This document shows, in pieces, positions 16,361 through 24,453 of a DNA stretch of 64,000 bases. Source of the DNA: Brachybacterium kimchii. Its GTDB lineage: Bacteria > Actinomycetota > Actinomycetes > Actinomycetales > Dermabacteraceae. Both the position numbers and the translations under genes were made by a program. How positions within the stretch are numbered: the first letter of the stretch is position 1; each line of letters begins with the position of its first letter. The stretch covers positions 2,108,001-2,172,000 of the forward strand of contig NZ_CP097218.1 of the NCBI RefSeq assembly GCF_023373525.1. Direction: 5' to 3'. A model generated the notes under the pieces. It saw only the letters and a program-made list of their open reading frames with translations. It ran no database searches and was not told the origin of the DNA.

Positions 16361-17152
16361 GTGGACGAGAGCGCACCTGACCCGCGGACGCCCCGGGCCG
16401 TCGACCTGCCGTCGACGTTCCTGGTGGCGGAGATCGTGATCGTGCTGGCGCTCTCGCTGGGGCGCTCGGGCGTGTACTCGATCGTCTCCCTCGCGAGGTC
16501 GCTCGCCGCCGGCCCGCTGAGCGGCCAGCAGGCGACGCTGAACAGCTCGCAGGACACGAACCCCTGGTTCGATCTGCTGCAGCAGCTGCTCGGGATCGCC
16601 TTCACCCTCGCACCCGTGGCACTGGTGATCCTGCTGCTGAGCGTGAGCGCGGGCAGTCTGCGGGGCGCCCTCGCCGGCCTCGGCCTCGCGCCCGCGCGAC
16701 CTCTCGGCGACACCGTGCGCGGGATCGTGATCGCCGCGTGCATCGGCATCCCGGGCCTCGCCGTCTACTACGCGGGCCGGGCGATCGGGGCGACCCTCGA
16801 GGTGATCCCGGCGGCGCTCGACACGCACTGGTGGACGGTCCCCGTGCTGATCCTGCAGGCGGCGAAGAACGCCGTGCTCGAAGAGGTGATCGTCTCGGGG
16901 TATCTCGTGCAGAGGCTCGAGCGGCTGGGCGTGGGCACGGCGGGGATCCTCGCGATCACGGCGGTGCTGCGCGGCAGCTACCACCTCTACCAGGGCATCG
17001 GCCCCGGCATCGCGAATCTCGCGATGGGCCTGGTCTTCACCGAGTGCTTCCGGCGCACGCGACGCGTGGGCCCGCTGGTCATCGCCCACACGCTGCTGGA
17101 TGTGGTGGCGTTCGTGGGGTATGCGCTGCTGAAGGACGTGCTGGGGCTGTAG
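16361..17152 (+). CDS. CPBP family intramembrane metalloprotease-like protein
   Basis: 263 aa with about seven transmembrane helices. It carries CPBP (Abi/CAAX-protease-like) landmarks: the glutamate pair in VLEEVIVSGYL, SYHLYQGIG, IANLAMGLVF and AHTLLDVVAF. The usual EExxxR has Ser instead of Arg, so peptidase activity should not be taken for granted. GTG at 16361 lies six bases after CACCAT (weak -10), with a short Asp/Pro-rich N-terminus before the first helix. Divergent from the PTH2 gene. Substrate unknown. Confidence 0.8.
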   Translation: MDESAPDPRTPRAVDLPSTFLVAEIVIVLALSLGRSGVYSIVSLARSLAAGPLSGQQATLNSSQDTNPWFDLLQQLLGIAFTLAPVALVILLLSVSAGSLRGALAGLGLAPARPLGDTVRGIVIAACIGIPGLAVYYAGRAIGATLEVIPAALDTHWWTVPVLILQAAKNAVLEEVIVSGYLVQRLERLGVGTAGILAITAVLRGSYHLYQGIGPGIANLAMGLVFTECFRRTRRVGPLVIAHTLLDVVAFVGYALLKDVLGL

Positions 17153-17220
17153 CGCAAGGGCGTGGACGTGCGCTCAGGCCGGGGCGCACCCAGCCCATGC
17201 CCCTCGCCACCTGGTGCCGA

Positions 17221-17226
17221 TAGCCT
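17221..17226 (+). promoter_or_regulatory. leaderless -10 element of the FAD oxidase gene
   Basis: TAGCCT, six bases before the ATG at 17233; no ribosome-binding site. Confidence 0.6.
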
Positions 17227-17232
17227 GGGCGC

Positions 17233-18462
17233 ATGGTCTTCTCCCTGCCTCCGCACGCCACGATCGAGCAGCGCTCCAACAACTGGGGCGGCAACCACCG
17301 CTTCACCCCGCAGGCGGTGGTCCAACCGGAGACCGAGACCGAGGCCGTCGAGGCCGTGCGCTGGGCGATCGGGCGCCGCCTGCCGGTGCGCACGATGGGC
17401 GCCGGGCACTCGTTCTCCCCGCTGATCCCCACCGGCGGCGTGCTCGTGAAGCTCGGCGCGATGAGCGGCCTGACCGGCGTGGACAGCGCGAACGGGCGCG
17501 TGCGCGCGCATGCGGGCACTCCCCTGTCCCAGCTGTTCGAGGAGCTGTGGGCGCAGGGCCTCTCGCTGCCCGTGCAGGGCGATCACGACGCCCAGTCGAT
17601 CGCGGGCGCGCTGGCCACCGGCACCCACGGGTCCGGCGTCGACTCGCAGATCATGAGCGAGGCGATCACGGGCCTGCGGCTCGTCGACGGACGCGGCGAG
17701 ATCGTGGAGATCGACGAGGACGAGGTGGATCGCCTGCGCGCGGCACGCGTGTCCCTGGGTGCGCTCGGCGTGATCCTCGAGATCGAGCTGCAGACGGTCC
17801 CCGCCTACCACCTGCGAGATCGCCGCGAGCTGGTGGATCTCGACCCCGCGACCGCGGATCTGGCCGCGCTCGGCGACAGCGCCCGCCACGTGCAGGTGCA
17901 CTGGTTCCCCTCCGACGCCTCCCCCGCGCTGCTGCAGCTGGACGTCGAGGAGGGTGCGAGTGCCGCCGGGAAGGCGCTCGTGCGGCGCCTCGATGTCGCC
18001 GAGGAGGGCGAGGAGGGCGCCGCGCCCGCCTACCAGGTGTTCACGGGCCGCTCCACGAAGCCGTTCCACGAGATGGAGCTCGCGTTCCCCGCGGATCGGG
18101 CCGACGAGGCCTTCTCGCGTCTGACCTCGCTGAACGTGAAGGAGTTCCCTGAGCACCAGTACCCCATCGAGCTGCGATGGGTCGCGGGGGACGATGCCCC
18201 GCTCTCGATCGCGCAGGGCGGGCCGCGGGTGACGATCGCGCTGACGGCGAAGACCAGCTCGGACTACTGGCCGCTGCTCACCGCGGCCGACGCGATCGGC
18301 GAGGAGCTCGGCGCGCGCCCCCACTGGGGCAAGCTGCACCTGCTCGACCGCGGCCGGGCGGAGGGGCTCTACCCGCAGCTGGGCGTCTTCGACGAGGTGC
18401 GCGCGGAGCTGGACCCGCACGGCCTGTTCCTCAACGACCACCTGCGCGCCCTGCTGGACTGA
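17233..18462 (+). CDS. FAD-dependent D-arabinono-1,4-lactone/alditol oxidase family protein
   Basis: 409 aa flavoprotein of the VAO/p-cresol methylhydroxylase superfamily. The FAD-binding (PCMH) domain covers about residues 15-185, with VRTMGAGHSFSPLIPT and GALATGTHGSGVDS. The C-terminal ALO domain ends with ARPHWGKLHLL, where the His-Trp-Gly-Lys group is characteristic of aldonolactone and alditol oxidases. The GHS serine/histidine pair is the region where bicovalent or His-linked FAD occurs in relatives, but linkage cannot be judged here. Likely reaction: oxidation of a sugar lactone or polyol with O2 giving H2O2. The gene is monocistronic, with a leaderless promoter and a repeat-rich convergent gap downstream. 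Confidence 0.88.
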   Translation: MVFSLPPHATIEQRSNNWGGNHRFTPQAVVQPETETEAVEAVRWAIGRRLPVRTMGAGHSFSPLIPTGGVLVKLGAMSGLTGVDSANGRVRAHAGTPLSQLFEELWAQGLSLPVQGDHDAQSIAGALATGTHGSGVDSQIMSEAITGLRLVDGRGEIVEIDEDEVDRLRAARVSLGALGVILEIELQTVPAYHLRDRRELVDLDPATADLAALGDSARHVQVHWFPSDASPALLQLDVEEGASAAGKALVRRLDVAEEGEEGAAPAYQVFTGRSTKPFHEMELAFPADRADEAFSRLTSLNVKEFPEHQYPIELRWVAGDDAPLSIAQGGPRVTIALTAKTSSDYWPLLTAADAIGEELGARPHWGKLHLLDRGRAEGLYPQLGVFDEVRAELDPHGLFLNDHLRALLD

Positions 18463-18674
18463 GCGGGGCGGGGCCGGCCGGGGTGGGGCTGGGCGAGACC
18501 GCCCGGAGACGGGCGGAGCGGACGACTCCTCACCGAGAGGCGAGTTGTGGTCCCAAAAGAGCACGAATGACGACATCAACTCACCTCTCGCGGGGGTGAT
18601 GCCGCATCAACTCACCTCTCGCGGGCGTTGTGCGGCAGCACGAGCGCGAGCGGCGGGTCGGGGTCGGAGGCGTC
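18463..18674. repeat. intergenic inverted/direct repeat element 3
   Basis: GAGAGGCGAGTTG at 18535-18547 is inverted as CAACTCACCTCTC at 18577-18589 (one mismatch) around a 29-base AT-richer loop. A 21-base direct repeat beginning CATCAACTCACCTCTCGC occurs at 18574-18594 and again at 18605-18625, 31 bp apart, with GATGC/GCATC between. The gap separates two convergent genes and could act as a two-way terminator. It shares AGAGGT and GCAT words with the elements at 31932 and 62210. Confidence 0.75.
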
Positions 18675-19001
18675 TCAGAGCACGTAGGGCTCGGCGTCGG
18701 TCTCGCTGACCATCGGCAGCGAGGACTCGAACCAGATGTCCATGCCTCCGGCGACGTTGACCGCCTCGAAGCCGTTCTGGTTCAGCCACTGGGTGACCTG
18801 GAAGCTGCGACCGCCGGAGCGGCACACGATGAAGAGCGGGTCGTCGTCCTCGGGCAGCTCGCCCAGGTGCTCCATGAAGGAGCTCGCCGGCACGTGCTGC
18901 GCGCGCGGGGCGTGGCCGGCCTTCCATTCGTCGTCCTCGCGCACGTCGATGAGGTGCGCGCCCTCGGGGATCTCGGTGGGGGCCACGGATTCGATGTCCA
19001 T
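18675..19001 (-). CDS. single-domain rhodanese-like sulfurtransferase
   Basis: 108 aa, one rhodanese fold. The catalytic loop is IVCRSGGRS with Cys60, and the entry motif is HLIDVREDDEWKAGHAPRA. Such small cytoplasmic proteins carry sulfane sulfur on the cysteine; the exact donor and acceptor are unknown. The six-residue CRSGGRS loop fits sulfur rather than phosphate chemistry. ATG at 19001 lies seven bases after TAGGCT with no ribosome-binding site (leaderless). Downstream of an ABC permease gene on the same strand but with its own promoter. Confidence 0.9.
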   Translation of the reverse strand: MDIESVAPTEIPEGAHLIDVREDDEWKAGHAPRAQHVPASSFMEHLGELPEDDDPLFIVCRSGGRSFQVTQWLNQNGFEAVNVAGGMDIWFESSLPMVSETDAEPYVL

Positions 19002-19008
19002 GGCCCCC

Positions 19009-19014
19009 AGCCTA
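19009..19014 (-). promoter_or_regulatory. leaderless -10 element of the rhodanese gene
   Basis: TAGGCT on the minus strand, seven bases before the ATG at 19001. Confidence 0.6.
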
Positions 19015-19030
19015 CGAGCCGACGGCCGGC

Positions 19031-19130
19031 CCGTGCTGCTCGCGCGTCGCGCCGGTCCGACCGTGCCGCTCGCGCGTCGGAGCGGCCGACGCGTCCCGCT
19101 CACGCGTCGGACCGGGCGACCCGTCCCACG
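19031..19130. repeat. 30-bp imperfect tandem repeat overlapping the 3' end of the ABC permease gene
   Basis: Units start at 19031, 19061, 19091 and 19121 with exact 30-bp spacing and a shared core near CTCGCGCGTCGG. The unit at 19091 contains the stop codon (19100-19102) and last codons of the permease gene; the others lie downstream of that stop, between it and the rhodanese promoter. Confidence 0.75.
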
Positions 19131-20458
19131 AGGGGCGCGCTGACCACGACGCTGAGGGCGACCAGGCCGAGCGCGCCGAGCGCGGAGCCGATGTACTGCA
19201 CGACCGCGCCCACGGCGAAGCCGCCGCTCATCACGGGGGCGAGGAGCCCCGCTGCACTCAGGCCCGCGACGATCGCGGCGAGTGCGAGGGGGATCGCGAT
19301 CTCGGCGATGCGGGCGCGCTGGAGGGCGCTCACGGTCGCGCCCGCCACGTGCTGCGAGCGGTAGACGCGCGCCTGGTCGAGCACTCGGGCGGTCTGCGTG
19401 ACCCCGGTCGAGACGGCGGCGAGCACGGCGGCGATGCCCAGGGTGAGCAGTCCGCCGGTGTGCAGCGCGGTGCTGAGCGCCCGCTCGGCGGGGGTCTCGT
19501 CCATGTTCCCGAACATGCTGGTCAGCGTCAGGAATCCTGCGATGACGAGGCCGAAGGTGATGCCGGAGACGGCACGCCATCCGGCGCGGGGGTCGGCCGC
19601 GAGTCGACGCGCTCCCACCAGCAGGGCGGGTCCGGGCGCGATGGCGGCGATGATCCGCGCGACCACCCACACCACGAACGGGCCGACGATGTTCACGCTG
19701 CCGAGCACGAGCGCCATGAGGATCGCGAGCACGGCGATCAGCACGCCGATCCCGTTCGGGATCCCGCCCACGACCTGCGGCAGGATCTGGAAGGCGCCGA
19801 TGAACAGCACGATCAGCGCCGCCCAGACGATCAGTCGCACGACGGACATGCGCACGATCCGCGAGTCCCGGGCGACCCCGAGCGGTGAGATCGCGACGCC
19901 CGCGAGCCCGATCCCGGCGGAGATGCCCGCGAGCAGCGTCGCCGCGATCACCAGGACCGGATATGCCCAGAGCGGCATCAGCAGCTCGCCGAAGGTGAAG
20001 GGCGTCATCCCGAAGTCGAGGGCCGTGAGCGCCGGGGTGACGGCGAGGTGCGCGAGCAGGCCGAGCAGGGAGCCGACGAGGGCCTGGGCGAGGACGTCGG
20101 CCACGGCGAGCGCGCCGACCTGGGCGGTGGTGCCGCCCACCAGGCGCACCGCGGCGAGGTCCCTCTCGCGGCGGGACAGGCTGAGCTTCGCGGCGGCGCT
20201 TCCCAGACCCATGGCGCTGGGCACGAGGAGGACGGTCGCGACGATCGCGCAGGTCATGAGGAAGGAGGCGTTGGAGGCCTCGGCCGTGGGCGGGCCGTCG
20301 CCGACGGGCGAGGCGGCGGCGCGGGAGGCGAAGGCGCCGAGCCCGCCGAGGACGGTCGCGAGGATGCCGGTGGAGGCCGTGAAGCCGATGATGGGGAGGG
20401 CAGTGGCGATCCCGCCGCGACGCCGCAGGACGAGCGGGGCGGTGTGCAGGAGGCTCAT
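19100..20458 (-). CDS. ABC transporter permease, FtsX/MacB-like
   Basis: 452 aa membrane protein with roughly eight to ten helices and two related halves, each ending in FtsX-type segments (for example RRERDLAAVRLVGGTTAQVGALAVADVLAQ and RVYRSQHVAGATVSALQRARIAEIAI). These cytoplasmic coupling helices are typical of type VII exporters/mechanotransmitters. The ATG overlaps the end of the ATPase gene by four bases, so the two form one transporter. The substrate is unknown; relatives export antimicrobial peptides or lipids. The last codons fall in a 30-bp tandem repeat. Confidence 0.88.
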   Translation of the reverse strand: MSLLHTAPLVLRRRGGIATALPIIGFTASTGILATVLGGLGAFASRAAASPVGDGPPTAEASNASFLMTCAIVATVLLVPSAMGLGSAAAKLSLSRRERDLAAVRLVGGTTAQVGALAVADVLAQALVGSLLGLLAHLAVTPALTALDFGMTPFTFGELLMPLWAYPVLVIAATLLAGISAGIGLAGVAISPLGVARDSRIVRMSVVRLIVWAALIVLFIGAFQILPQVVGGIPNGIGVLIAVLAILMALVLGSVNIVGPFVVWVVARIIAAIAPGPALLVGARRLAADPRAGWRAVSGITFGLVIAGFLTLTSMFGNMDETPAERALSTALHTGGLLTLGIAAVLAAVSTGVTQTARVLDQARVYRSQHVAGATVSALQRARIAEIAIPLALAAIVAGLSAAGLLAPVMSGGFAVGAVVQYIGSALGALGLVALSVVVSAPLVGRVARSDA

Positions 20459-21231
20459 CGCGCGCCTCCCTCGCGGTGGAACTGCTGGGCGATGCGGCCG
20501 TCGCGCATGGCGATGGTCCGCTCGCAGGTCGCGGCGACCGAGGGGTCGTGGGTGACCATCACGAGCGCCGCGCCCGCGTCCTGGCAGGCCTCGGCGAGCA
20601 CCTGGAGCACGCTGTGGCCGGTGGTCTGGTCGAGTGCGCCGGTGGGCTCGTCGGCGAAGACCACCGACGGCCGGCCGGCGAGGGCGCGGGCGATCGCCAC
20701 GCGCTGGGCCTGGCCGCCGGAGAGCTGACCCGGCCGCCGCTCGTGCATGCCCGCGAGGCCCAGGCGATCGAGCCAGGCCGACGCCTCGGCGCTCGCGGCG
20801 CGCCGGGAGGCGCCGCCGAGCATGCGCGGGAGCACCACGTTCTCCAGGGCGGTCAGCTCGGGAAGGAGCTGGCCGTCCTGGAAGACGAATCCGAAGCTCG
20901 TGCGGCGCAGGCGGGTGCGCGCGGCGTCGGAGAGGGAGTCCAGCGAGGCGCCGGCGTGGACGACGCTCCCGGAGGTGGGCGGCAGGATGCCGGCGAGCAC
21001 ATGCAGGAGGGTCGTCTTGCCGCAGCCGGAGGGGCCCATCACCGCGACCGACTCCGCGGCGCGGATGTCGAGGTCCACGCCGTCCAGCGCGAGGGTCGCG
21101 CCGGCCTTCTCCCCGTAGGAATGGCGCAGGGCGCGGGCCTGGAGCACCGGGGCGGGGCCGGACGGGCCCGGGACGGCGGGCTGGGGCGAGGACTGTGGTG
21201 CGGGCTGTGAGGGCAGAGGTGTCGAGGTCAT
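20455..21231 (-). CDS. ABC transporter ATP-binding protein, MacB/LolD type
   Basis: 258 aa ATPase. Walker A is MGPSGCGKTTLLHVLAGIL (about 74-92), the Q-loop is FGFVFQDGQLLPELTALENV, the signature is GQLSGGQAQRVAIARAL, Walker B is VVFADEPTGALD and the H-loop is MVTHDPSV. The first 30 residues are Pro/Gln/Ser rich and disordered. It partners the FtsX-like permease that overlaps its end. GGAGG precedes the ATG at 21231. It lies after pstB but a strong hairpin at 21265-21298 separates the two, so it is not part of the phosphate system. Confidence 0.92.
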   Translation of the reverse strand: MTSTPLPSQPAPQSSPQPAVPGPSGPAPVLQARALRHSYGEKAGATLALDGVDLDIRAAESVAVMGPSGCGKTTLLHVLAGILPPTSGSVVHAGASLDSLSDAARTRLRRTSFGFVFQDGQLLPELTALENVVLPRMLGGASRRAASAEASAWLDRLGLAGMHERRPGQLSGGQAQRVAIARALAGRPSVVFADEPTGALDQTTGHSVLQVLAEACQDAGAALVMVTHDPSVAATCERTIAMRDGRIAQQFHREGGAR

Positions 21232-21264
21232 GGCTCCACCCTCCGCCGCGCGCCCCCGGACGCG

Positions 21265-21298
21265 CATCGGCCCCGGGAACGGATTCCCGGGGCCGATG
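21265..21298 (-). terminator. terminator hairpin after pstB
   Basis: A perfect 15-bp stem (21265-21279 with 21284-21298) around the four-base loop CGGA, GC rich and without a U-tract as is usual in this genome type. It closes the pstSCAB operon before the ABC exporter pair. Confidence 0.75.
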
Positions 21299-21323
21299 TC
21301 GGACCGTGGTCTGACTCCGGCGC

Positions 21324-22103
21324 TCAGCCGAAGCGACCGGAGATGTAGTCCTCCGTCTGCGTGTTGGAGGGGTTGGTGAACATCTTCTCGGTCTCGTCGA
21401 TCTCGATGAGGTGCCCGGGCTTGCCGGTCCCCGCGATGTTGAAGAAGCCGGTGCGGTCGGAGACGCGCGAGGCCTGCTGCATGTTGTGCGTGACGATGAC
21501 GATCGTGAAGTCCTGCTTCATCTCGTGGATGAGGTCCTCGATCGCGAGCGTGGAGATCGGGTCGAGCGCCGAGCAGGGCTCGTCCATGAGGATCACCTCG
21601 GGCTTCACGGCGATCGCGCGGGCGATGCACAGGCGCTGCTGCTGCCCGCCGGAGAGGCCCAGGCCCGGCTTGTCGAGGCGGTCCTTGACCTCCTCCCAGA
21701 GGTTCGCGCCCTTCAGCGAGGTCTCCACGAGCTCCTCGGACGCGGAGCGGGAGATGCGCTTGTTGTTGAGCTTGACCCCGGCCAGCACGTTGTCCTTGAT
21801 GGACATGGTGGGGAACGGGTTGGGCTTCTGGAAGACCATGCCCACGCGGCGGCGGACGTTCACGGGATCGACGCCCGGGCCGTAGATGTCCGAGCCCTCG
21901 ATCTCGACGCGGCCCTTCGCGTAGGCGCCGGGGATGACCTCGTGCATCCGGTTCAGGGTGCGCAGGAACGTCGACTTCCCGCAGCCCGACGGGCCGATGA
22001 GGGCCGTGACCGAGCGGGGCTGGAGGGTGACGGTCACGTCCTCCACGGCGAGGAAGTCGCCGTAGTAGATGTTGAGGTCCTCCACGTTGATGGCCTGGGC
22101 CAT
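21324..22103 (-). CDS. pstB: phosphate ABC transporter ATP-binding protein
   Basis: 259 aa, the family length. It powers high-affinity phosphate import by PstSCA. Walker A is [18 protein letters not shown], the PstB-specific stretch is [23 protein letters not shown], the signature is [14 protein letters not shown], Walker B is [14 protein letters not shown] and the H-loop is [12 protein letters not shown] at 22103 has AAAGGA six bases upstream. Last gene of the pst operon; no phoU follows, and a strong terminator hairpin lies downstream. Confidence 0.97.
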   Translation of the reverse strand: MAQAINVEDLNIYYGDFLAVEDVTVTLQPRSVTALIGPSGCGKSTFLRTLNRMHEVIPGAYAKGRVEIEGSDIYGPGVDPVNVRRRVGMVFQKPNPFPTMSIKDNVLAGVKLNNKRISRSASEELVETSLKGANLWEEVKDRLDKPGLGLSGGQQQRLCIARAIAVKPEVILMDEPCSALDPISTLAIEDLIHEMKQDFTIVIVTHNMQQASRVSDRTGFFNIAGTGKPGHLIEIDETEKMFTNPSNTQTEDYISGRFG

Positions 22104-22138
22104 GGGGTGTCCTTTCGGTGCAGGGCTGCGCCGCCGGC

Positions 22139-23305
22139 TCAGCGGCCGAGCTTGGGGGCGAAGAGGCGGCTGACGAGGCGGGCGACGATGTTCAGGATCA
22201 TCACCATGAGGATGAGCGTGAGGGCTGCGGCCCAGGCGCGGTCGTAGTTGATCGTCGTCGAGCACGCGTACTGCATGTGCGTGATCGGGTTGGTGATGGC
22301 GTCCGAGTTGCAGACGGCGTTGCCCGAACGGTACTGGCTGTTGATGAAGGTCGGCAGGGTCTGCATGCGTCCGCTGAACAGGTTGCCGTTCATCATCGGC
22401 AGCGCGCCGACGGTCAGCAGCAGGGGCGCGGTCTCGCCGATCACGCGGGCGATGGCGAGGGTGACGCCGGTGGTGAGGCCTGCGATCGAGGTGCGCAGCA
22501 CGACCTTCATGATCGTGAGCCACTTGGGCACGCCGAGTCCGTAGGCGGCCTCGCGCAGCTCGAGGGGCACCAGGCGCAGCATCTCCTCGCTCGAGCGCAC
22601 CACGGTCGGGATCATGAGCACGCTGAGCGCGACCGAGCCCATCAGGCCGATGCGGATGCCGGGGTCGTTCGTGATGGTGATGAACAGGGCCAGGCCGAAC
22701 AGGCCCGCGACGATCGAGGGGATGCCCGTCATCACGTCGACCAGGAAGGTGATGCCGCGTCCCAGGACCCGGAGCGCGCCGTAGCGGGCGTACTCGACCA
22801 GGAAGATCGCGGTGAGCAGGCCGATGGGGACCGAGATGATGCTCGCGCCGAGCGTGATCAGCAGGGTGCCGACGATCGCGTGGGCGATGCCGCCGGAGAC
22901 CATGCCGCCGACGACGCCGGCCATGTCGGCGCTCCAGAAGTACCCGGGGTACGGGCTGATGAGCTTGCCGAGGCCGCGGTGCAGGACCTCCCACAGCAGG
23001 GAGATCAGCGGGATCATGGCGACGGCGAAGGCGCCGAAGACGAGCAGGGTCGCGAAGCGGTCGTTCGCCCAGCGCCGGCCCTCGCGGATCCGCGAGTAGC
23101 CGTACCCGATGACCAGGTGCAGGACGTAGCCGAGCACCACGAGCCCGCCGATCGAGAAGCTGTTGAACAGCACCAGCACGATCGCGGCGAGCACGATCGC
23201 GATCGCCGCGGTGAGCAGCAGGTGGTACCAGGGCAGGCGGCGCTCGGATGCTCCCGAGCCGGTGATCAGCCCGGAGGATGCGGTGCGTGCGGGGGTGGCG
23301 CTCAT
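22139..23305 (-). CDS. pstA: phosphate ABC transporter permease PstA
   Basis: 388 aa permease. Its N-terminal extension carries two extra hydrophobic segments (about 25-65) before the usual six-helix MetI-type core. The coupling loop is [26 protein letters not shown], with the conserved EAA-like Gly, and it pairs with PstB. The length is about 90 residues above the E. coli protein, as in several actinobacteria. GGGAGG lies upstream of the ATG. Located between pstC and pstB with gaps of 19 and 35 nt. Confidence 0.95.
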   Translation of the reverse strand: MSATPARTASSGLITGSGASERRLPWYHLLLTAAIAIVLAAIVLVLFNSFSIGGLVVLGYVLHLVIGYGYSRIREGRRWANDRFATLLVFGAFAVAMIPLISLLWEVLHRGLGKLISPYPGYFWSADMAGVVGGMVSGGIAHAIVGTLLITLGASIISVPIGLLTAIFLVEYARYGALRVLGRGITFLVDVMTGIPSIVAGLFGLALFITITNDPGIRIGLMGSVALSVLMIPTVVRSSEEMLRLVPLELREAAYGLGVPKWLTIMKVVLRTSIAGLTTGVTLAIARVIGETAPLLLTVGALPMMNGNLFSGRMQTLPTFINSQYRSGNAVCNSDAITNPITHMQYACSTTINYDRAWAAALTLILMVMILNIVARLVSRLFAPKLGR

Positions 23306-23324
23306 GGTGTTCCCTCCCGGCCCC

Positions 23325-24329
23325 TCACGCCTTCGCCGAGCGCGAGACGATCGCGCGGGCGAGGGCGTTGATGACGAAGGTGATGATGAACAGGACCAGG
23401 CCGGTGAAGATCAGCCGGGCCATGACGTCGGGCGTGGCCTCGGCGCTCTGCGAGGCGATGTTCGCGGCGATCGTGTTGTGCTTGCCGACCTCGAGGATGT
23501 GCAGGGAGAACGTGGATCCCGGGGACAGCACCATGAGCACGGCCATGGTCTCGCCGAGCGCGCGTCCGAGGCCCAGCATCGAGGCGGAGACGACGCCCGA
23601 GCGGCCGAAGGGCAGCACGACGGCGCGGATCGTCTCCCAGCGGGTCGCGCCGAGCGCGAGGGCCGCCTCCTCCTGCAGCCGTGGGGTCTGCAGGAAGACC
23701 TCGCGGGAGACGGCGGTGATGATCGGCAGGATCATCACGGCGAGCACGATCGAGGCGGTCGCGAGGTTGCGCATCGGCGTGGAGGGTTCACCGCCGAACA
23801 GCGGGAACCAGCCCAGGTACTTGTTGAGCAGCTCGTAGAGCGGCTGCATCTTCGGCACCAGCCACACGCCGCCCCAGAGGCCGAAGACGACCGAGGGCAC
23901 GGCGGCCAGCAGGTCGATCATGAAGCCCAGCGGGGTGGCCAGTCGACGCGGCGCGAAGTGGGAGATGAACAGGGCGATCCCGATGGAGACGGGCACGGCC
24001 ATGATGAGTGCGAGCAGCGCGGCGAAGACCGTGCCGAACACGAGCGGCGCGGCGAAGGACCACAGCGAGATCGCGTCGGGCCCGCCGCCCAGCTCCTTGC
24101 TGTCGCGGATCGCGGGGATCGAGCGGACCGTCAGGAAGATCGCGACCAGCGCGAGCGTGACGAAGATGAGCAGACCGGAGCCGACGCTCAGGCCGGTGAA
24201 GATCACGTCGCCGGGTCGGCGCTTGGAGCGGCGGCCGGCCACGGCCTTGGATCCGCCGGGCTCGGGGCTCTGCGCGGGGTCCTGCTCCGGTGCCGTGGAC
24301 GCGGGGTCTGCGGCGGCGGGGGTGCTCAT
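23325..24329 (-). CDS. pstC: phosphate ABC transporter permease PstC
   Basis: 334 aa. After a cytoplasmic Ala/Pro/Glu-rich lead with KRRPGD comes a six-helix MetI-type permease. The coupling loop EEAALALGATRWETIRAVVLPFGRSG is typical of PstC. The extracellular loop PKMQPLYELLNKYLGWFPLFGG also matches the family. The ATG has AGGAAGG upstream. The 124-nt gap to pstS holds a large hairpin that probably lowers the level of pstCAB relative to pstS. Confidence 0.95.
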   Translation of the reverse strand: MSTPAAADPASTAPEQDPAQSPEPGGSKAVAGRRSKRRPGDVIFTGLSVGSGLLIFVTLALVAIFLTVRSIPAIRDSKELGGGPDAISLWSFAAPLVFGTVFAALLALIMAVPVSIGIALFISHFAPRRLATPLGFMIDLLAAVPSVVFGLWGGVWLVPKMQPLYELLNKYLGWFPLFGGEPSTPMRNLATASIVLAVMILPIITAVSREVFLQTPRLQEEAALALGATRWETIRAVVLPFGRSGVVSASMLGLGRALGETMAVLMVLSPGSTFSLHILEVGKHNTIAANIASQSAEATPDVMARLIFTGLVLFIITFVINALARAIVSRSAKA

Positions 24330-24363
24330 GGGGCGCCTTCCTGTGGGCGGGCCGGTGAGGGGG

Positions 24364-24427
24364 CCGACGGCCGGGTGCGCCGCACGCGGGAGTCGTTCCC
24401 CGTGCGGCGCACCAGAGCGCCCGTCGG
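24364..24427 (-). terminator. intercistronic hairpin between pstS and pstC
   Basis: A perfect 13-bp stem (24374-24386 with 24401-24413) continues inward with GGGA/TCCC after a one-base bulge, and outward CCGACGG (24364-24370) can pair with CCGTCGG (24421-24427). No U-run. Likely a partial terminator or 3'-end stabiliser that keeps the binding protein in excess over the membrane components. Confidence 0.65.
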
Positions 24428-24453
24428 CCGTGCGCTCATCGATCGGTCGGGAC

